NCBI RefSeq assembly: GCF_041415945.1
Contig: NZ_JBGCUS010000001.1
Coordinates: 124,001 to 188,000 of the forward strand
DNA length: 64,000 bases
From: Ancylobacter sp. IITR112
GTDB lineage: Bacteria > Pseudomonadota > Alphaproteobacteria > Rhizobiales > Xanthobacteraceae
Reading direction: 5' to 3'
Below are positions 59,726-64,000 of the stretch, in pieces; the stretch's first letter is position 1, and each line of letters opens with the position of its first letter. A model generated the notes under the pieces. That model searched no databases. It had not been told where the DNA came from and worked only from the letters and a program-made list of their open reading frames with translations. A program made the position numbers and the translations under genes.

Positions 59726-61321
59726 ATGTCCGAGCAAATGCCAGAGATTCAGCTTCCGGTGCACGTTGACGCGCCGGAGCCGGCGGGTGCCGGCCGCGAG
59801 GTGGAACTCAAGCTGTTGACGGATCCGGCCACCCTGCAGCGCCTCCTCGCCGCTGCCGTGATTACCCGCAACGCCGCATCGAAGGGCATCGTCCGGCGCC
59901 TGGAGGCCACTTATTACGATACGTCCGATGCCGCGATCGCCCGGCAGGGCGCCTCGCTGCGCATCCGGCGCAGCGGCAAGCAGTTCGTCCAGACGCTGAA
60001 GCTGGCGTCCCAGCAGAGCCCGCTGCAGCGCCGCGAGATGGAAGCGCGGGTGCCGGACAGCGCCCTTCAGCTCGATGCGCTGCCCTTGGCCGAGCTGGGC
60101 GCACCCTTTGCGACGCTGCCGGAGGCGGAGCTCGCGCCGGTGTTCACCACCAAGATCCGCCGCCATACCCAAATCGTGGAGTTCGGCGGCGCCGCCATCG
60201 AGGTCGCGTTCGATGAGGGAACGCTGAGCGCGGGCGACACGGTGGAAGCTGTCTGCGAGATAGAGCTGGAGCTGAAGGCCGGCGGGGCGGCCGCGCTCTA
60301 TGAACTTGGCTTGTTGCTGCTTGAGCAGGGGCCCGTCCGCATCGGGCTGCAAAGCAAGGCCGAGCGTGGCTATGCCCTTGCCTTCGGCACCTCGCCCACC
60401 GCTGAAAAGGCGTTCGCGACCGGCATCGGCCCCGCCGATACCACCGACGATGTGATCGCCAAGGTTTTGAACGCCTGCCAGTCCCATGTGATGGCGAATC
60501 TGATGGCAGCGCATCATGGCCAGGACCCCGAGGGCGTCCATCAGCTGCGGGTCGCGCTGCGGCGTCTGCGCACTGCCATATCGCTGTTCAAGAGGGAAGT
60601 CCCCGCCTCGGCGCTCGAGGCTCTCGGGCTCGACGCCAAGAGGCTGGCCAGCGCGCTCGGGCCGGCCCGCAACTGGGACGTGTTCGCCACCTCGACCATC
60701 GCCGAGATCGAGCGCGCCAATCTGCCCGGCATCGACTTCACCGGGCTGAAATCCGCCACCGCCGCGCCGCGGGAGCGCAGCTATCAGGCCGTCCGCGTCG
60801 ATCTGATCGATCTCGCATGCACGCGCTTCCTGCTGTCGCTCGGCCGGGTGATCGAGCGCCGAAGCTGGCGCAACGATATCGGCATTGATGCTCTCGCCGT
60901 GCTCACCCAGCCGGCGCGCGAGTTCGCCGGGCGCGGGCTGGCGCGCCTGCACCGCAAGGCGCTGAAACAGGGCCACAATTTCCGTAAGTTGCGGCCGACG
61001 GCACGGCATGAGCTGCGCCTGACGCTGAAAAAGCTGCGCTACACGGCGGAGTTTCTGCTGCCGCTTTACGACTGTGAGGGCGCCGCCCGGAAATATCTGA
61101 AGCGGATGTCGCGGCTGCAGGACATTCTCGGCATCGACAACGACATCACCACCACCCAGGCGCTGCTGCGCGAGGTGGAGGAGGGCACGTCGCTGCCGCA
61201 GGTCCACAAGGCCATCGGCGCGATCACCGGCTGGCAGGGGCGCGACCGCATCGAGACCGCCGAGTCCCTTCGGCGCAGCTGGCGCAAATTCATCGACGCC
61301 GAGCCGTTCTGGCTCGGCTAG
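59726..61321 (+). CDS. CYTH and CHAD domain protein (triphosphate tunnel enzyme with polyphosphate-binding helices)
   Basis: 531 aa. The CYTH domain (about residues 22-215) begins GREVELKLLTDP with the ExExK tunnel motif and has YYDTSDAAIARQGASLRIRR and AVCEIELELKAGG, features of inorganic triphosphatases. The CHAD domain (about residues 240-525) has the conserved His-rich helices HVMANLMAAHHGQDPEGVHQLRVALRRLRTAISLFK and HELRLTLKKLRYTAEFLLPLY; CHAD proteins bind inorganic polyphosphate. The start is the ATG at 59726. Probable role: triphosphate hydrolysis at polyphosphate granules. Confidence 0.9.
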   Translation: MSEQMPEIQLPVHVDAPEPAGAGREVELKLLTDPATLQRLLAAAVITRNAASKGIVRRLEATYYDTSDAAIARQGASLRIRRSGKQFVQTLKLASQQSPLQRREMEARVPDSALQLDALPLAELGAPFATLPEAELAPVFTTKIRRHTQIVEFGGAAIEVAFDEGTLSAGDTVEAVCEIELELKAGGAAALYELGLLLLEQGPVRIGLQSKAERGYALAFGTSPTAEKAFATGIGPADTTDDVIAKVLNACQSHVMANLMAAHHGQDPEGVHQLRVALRRLRTAISLFKREVPASALEALGLDAKRLASALGPARNWDVFATSTIAEIERANLPGIDFTGLKSATAAPRERSYQAVRVDLIDLACTRFLLSLGRVIERRSWRNDIGIDALAVLTQPAREFAGRGLARLHRKALKQGHNFRKLRPTARHELRLTLKKLRYTAEFLLPLYDCEGAARKYLKRMSRLQDILGIDNDITTTQALLREVEEGTSLPQVHKAIGAITGWQGRDRIETAESLRRSWRKFIDAEPFWLG

Positions 61322-61329
61322 GCGGGCTA

Positions 61330-62125
61330 CCCTAGGACCTAGACTCATTAACGCGTAGCCAGATGCGAATTGCGACGAGTTTGAAGGCGGCGAGGTAGTT
61401 CTCGGCCAGCTTGTCGTATCGTGTCGCAATGCGACGGAACTGCTTGGCCTTATTGAAGAAGCGCTCGACCAAGTTCCGCGCTTTGTAGAGGAACGGGCTG
61501 AAGCAGATCGGCTCAGTGCGGTTGGCTTTGGGTGGGATGTTGGCCCATGCCTTGCGTCCGCTGACGGCAACGCGCAGCGCGTTGGCGTCATAGCCCTTGT
61601 CGGCCAGCAGCATGGCGCCTTCCGGTAGGTCGGCGATCATGTCCGGAGCTGAGGCGATGTCGCTCTTCTGCCCAGCAGTGAGCGTCAGTTTGATCGGCCT
61701 GCCTTGGGCATCAACAAGAGCGTGGATTTTGGTTGTCAGCCCGCCTCGGGAACGACCGAGACAATGATCTCGATCCCCCTTTTTGCCGTCGCACCCTGCT
61801 GATGGACGCGAACGATGGAGGTGTCGATCATCTGCACCTTGCCGTCATGGGCTTTGGTGACAGCGTCCATGAGGCGGTCCCACACACCCGCTTTCCGCCA
61901 TCGGACGAAGCGATTGTAGCAGGTGGTTCGTGGGCCGTATCGCTCGGGGAGGTCTCGCCACGGCGCTCCCGATCGGAGCGCCCCAGAAGATGCCGTTGAG
62001 CACACGTCGATCATCGACACGCGGCACTCCTTTCGGCTTGTTGGGCAACAGCGGCTCGATCGCGCGCCATTCGAAGTCGGTCAAATCATATCGGATCATG
62101 CGAAGTCTGAATCAGACTTCGCCGC
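61330..62125 (-). mobile_element. IS5-family insertion sequence, inactivated
   Basis: About 0.8 kb. Its ends carry imperfect inverted arms: GACCTAGACTC near 61336-61346 on the plus strand and GATTCAGACTTC on the minus strand near 62119-62108. The transposase is in two frames joined at an AAAAAGGGGG run, as in the IS427 group, but the first frame has an extra base. Exact borders and target duplication could not be fixed. Confidence 0.75.
61332..62099 (-). pseudogene. IS5-family (IS427-like) transposase, frameshifted
   Basis: Reading from 62099: MIRYDLTDFEWRAIEPLLPNKPKGVPRVDDRRVLNGIFW is a normal N-terminus, then the frame slips in a GGGG run near 61990. The expected continuation LRSGAPWRDLPERYGPRTTCYNRFVRW to TSIVRVHQQGATAKRG is in another frame, and the remainder (KIHALVDAQGRP to IRIWLRVNESRS) in a third. 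The last junction, AAAAAGGGGG, is probably a programmed frameshift; the first is a true mutation. DDE residues are in MIDTSIV, LLADKGYD and VERFFNKAKQFRRIATRYDK. Confidence 0.85.
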
Positions 62126-62137
62126 AATATGAAAGCC

Positions 62138-62485
62138 TCAGCGGAACTCTCTCACCACCTCGATAGGCCCGACGATAGCGGCGTTAAACATTTCCAGCTC
62201 TTCCGCGGGTATCCAGTATTCTCGTAGCGCGCGACCACCTGCTTCCTGCGCGTCGTATTGCTTCAAGAAGTCACGGCGCACCTCAAAGCGCGTGACGAAC
62301 CCTGCACCGCTTTGAGGCACATTCCAATCGCGAGCGATCCTGATTGCATAGTCTTCTGACAGCACGGGATAGAAGATCGGCTGATCCGGCAGTCGCGGTG
62401 GGAACGAGCGCATATCGCTTTCGCGGATAAGCGCGAGTTCGGCTGGGCCAACCGGCCGCCACAGTGTGATCGTGTCATGCTTCAT
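62138..62485 (-). CDS. conserved protein of unknown function (family often labelled ADP-ribosylation/crystallin J1)
   Basis: 115 aa, single compact domain: TITLWRPVGPAELALI, then FPPRLPDQPIFYPVLSEDYAIRIARDWN, VTRFEVRRDFLKQYDAQEAGG and REYWIPAEELEMFNAAIVGPIEVV. I recognise the family from the PPRLP-QPIFYPVL and REYWIPAEEL segments; its database label has no experimental support that I know of. It lies beside the IS5 element and may be part of accessory DNA. Confidence 0.65.
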   Translation of the reverse strand: MKHDTITLWRPVGPAELALIRESDMRSFPPRLPDQPIFYPVLSEDYAIRIARDWNVPQSGAGFVTRFEVRRDFLKQYDAQEAGGRALREYWIPAEELEMFNAAIVGPIEVVREFR

Positions 62486-62646
62486 GGTGCGACGTTAGCC
62501 GGTCGAGTGTCACCTTTCCACCGTCCACCGCACTTATGAGTTCACGGCCTAGCTCCCTCCGTCTCGGCTTGTCACCGCGTTGTCGTGCTGTCGTCATGAG
62601 GCACGTCGAAACGTCGCGTCAACGCCGAACAGGAGGGGATGCCCGG

Positions 62647-64000
62647 ATGGACTATTTCAAACGCTTCAACTTCCTTTTCGCGACCCCCGCCTTCGATGCG
62701 GACGATCTGGAAGGCGCCCGCTATCACCAGATCGTCGCGGAGATCGAGAGCTCCGGCTTCGAGGTGGTGCGCGCCCGCACCATCGAGGACGCGGAGATTG
62801 CGGTGCAAACCGACGCCGCCATCGGCTGCATGATGGTGGATTGGGGCAAGAAGGGTATGGAGGGTAAGACCGCCGCCCTTATCAACCTGATGCGCCGGCG
62901 CGGCCTGGACTTCCCGATCATCCTGCTGATCCGCCGCAAGCGCTTCGAAGACGTGCCGGTCGAGGTGCTGGATTTCATCGACGGCTATGTCTTCCTCTCC
63001 GAGGAAACCCCCGCCTTCATCGCCAAGAACCTCATCAGCCGGCTCAAGCAATATGCCGAGACGCTGAAGACGCCCTTCTTCGGCGCGCTGGTGGATTATG
63101 CCGAGGAGGGCAACCAGCTCTGGACCTGCCCCGGGCATAATGGCGGCGTGTTCTACTCGCGCAGCCCGATCGGCCGGGTGTTCATGGAGCACCTGGGCGA
63201 GGCGGTGTTTCGCGACGACCTCGACAACTCCGTACTCGATCTCGGCGATCTTCTGACCCATGAGGGGCCGGCCCTCGCGGCGCAGAAGGAAGCGGCCAAG
63301 ATCTTCGGGGCCGAGAAGACCTATTTCGTGCTCAACGGCACCTCGACCTCGAACAAGGTCGCGCTCTCCGCCCTCGTGACCGATGGCGACCTCGTGCTGT
63401 TCGACCGCAACAACCACAAGGCCGCCCATCATGGCGCGCTGATGATCTCCGGCGGCATTCCGGTCTATGTGCCGACCGTGCGCAATGCCTGGGGATTGAT
63501 CGGCCCCATGGATGTCGCGGCGCTGGACGAGGAGGCGCTGCGCGAGCGCATCCGCACCCATCCGCTGGTCACCGACCCCGAGGCCTGGCAGAAGCCGCGG
63601 CCGTTCCGCGTCGCCGTCGTCGAGCAATGCACCTATGACGGCACGATCCACAATGCCGAGATGATCCTCGGGAAGATCGGGCATCTGTGCGACTACATCA
63701 TGTTCGACGAGGCCTGGGCAGGCTTCATGAAGTTCCACCCGCTTTATGCCGGGCGCTTCGCCATGGGGCTGAAGGATCTGGGACCGGACGCGCCGGGCAT
63801 CATCGCCACCCAGTCGACCCACAAGCAGCTCGCGAGCTTCAGCCAAGCCTCGCAGATCCACATGAAGGACCGGCATATCAAGGGGCAGAAGCGGCGCGTG
63901 GAGCATCGGCGCTTCAATGAGAGCTTCATGCAGCACGCCTCCACCTCGCCCTTCTACCCGCTGTTCGCCTCGCTCGATGTTGGCGCGCAGATGATGAAGG
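62647..64000 (+). CDS. Orn/Lys/Arg decarboxylase, N-terminal 451 codons (3' end outside the window)
   Basis: Fold-I PLP decarboxylase of the large inducible/biosynthetic type. The first about 125 residues form the flavodoxin-like wing domain (FNFLFATPAFDADDLEG, IGCMMVDWG). The core starts near residue 145 (YAEEGNQLWTCPGHNGGVFYSRSPIG) and includes FVLNGTSTSNKVALSALV, DRNNHKAAHHGALM, the PLP-contact FDEAWAGFMKFHP and the PLP lysine in TQSTHKQLASFSQASQIH. AGGAGGGG eight bases before the ATG at 62647 excludes the out-of-frame ATG at 62639. Substrate (ornithine, lysine or arginine) is undecided; an ornithine or arginine enzyme would supply putrescine to the pathway at 15-23 kb. Confidence 0.93.
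   Translation, partial: MDYFKRFNFLFATPAFDADDLEGARYHQIVAEIESSGFEVVRARTIEDAEIAVQTDAAIGCMMVDWGKKGMEGKTAALINLMRRRGLDFPIILLIRRKRFEDVPVEVLDFIDGYVFLSEETPAFIAKNLISRLKQYAETLKTPFFGALVDYAEEGNQLWTCPGHNGGVFYSRSPIGRVFMEHLGEAVFRDDLDNSVLDLGDLLTHEGPALAAQKEAAKIFGAEKTYFVLNGTSTSNKVALSALVTDGDLVLFDRNNHKAAHHGALMISGGIPVYVPTVRNAWGLIGPMDVAALDEEALRERIRTHPLVTDPEAWQKPRPFRVAVVEQCTYDGTIHNAEMILGKIGHLCDYIMFDEAWAGFMKFHPLYAGRFAMGLKDLGPDAPGIIATQSTHKQLASFSQASQIHMKDRHIKGQKRRVEHRRFNESFMQHASTSPFYPLFASLDVGAQMMK

Overview
The window is about 67% GC, almost fully coding, and reads as chromosomal DNA of an alphaproteobacterium of the order Hyphomicrobiales (Rhizobiales). The evidence is gene order (lptC-lptA-lptB-rpoN-hpf-ptsN; rpmH-rnpA-yidC-engB), protein style, and dispersed palindromes of the kind common in that order. 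A Xanthobacteraceae-like host (Ancylobacter/Starkeya/Xanthobacter) is my guess; nothing in the sequence proves a genus.

Layout. 0-8 kb: end of pheT, a nested palindrome cluster, a Tat-exported amine oxidase, an EI24 membrane protein, nth, a DUF2244 protein, an AraC-MGMT fusion, a PACE efflux protein, gpmA and dapB. 8-14.3 kb: branched-chain amino acid synthesis (ilvI, ilvN, ilvC) behind an apparent leader-peptide attenuator, with a DUF924 protein, an EamA transporter and a TetR regulator between. 14.3-15 kb: a BrnT/BrnA-like toxin-antitoxin pair. 15-23.5 kb: polyamine genes (puuB-like oxidase, potI, potH, potG, puuA-like ligase) interrupted by mutL and dedA. 23.6-32.6 kb: flavin oxidoreductase, DUF1127 protein, LysR regulator, gshA, a YbdK-type ligase, rsmE, a small secreted protein, ubiA and rnd. 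32.7-38.9 kb: LPS export and nitrogen-sigma genes. 38.9-46.9 kb: alcohol dehydrogenase, engB-yidC-rnpA-rpmH, a lone histidine kinase, a Tat-exported glycoside hydrolase and tRNA-Arg(ACG).

46.9-58.7 kb is the most unusual part. It carries metE plus a thioesterase, and in the opposite orientation nrdA-nrdB. Both operons are headed by cobalamin riboswitches whose aptamers and downstream leaders, including a hairpin over the start region, are close copies of each other. Both enzymes are B12-independent alternatives to B12-dependent enzymes, so B12 should shut them down together. NrdB has the Glu/Phe residue pattern of class Ic R2 proteins (Mn/Fe, no radical tyrosine). A 95-bp copy of the nrdB 3' end lies 2 kb away, so that the two copies flank a chemoreceptor gene. 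The block begins beside a tRNA gene and ends at a degraded IS3 element, which suggests it was assembled by recombination or transfer.

58.7-64 kb: a metallophosphoesterase divergent from a CYTH-CHAD protein, a frameshifted IS5-family element, a small conserved hypothetical protein, and the first 451 codons of an Orn/Lys/Arg decarboxylase that runs off the right edge.
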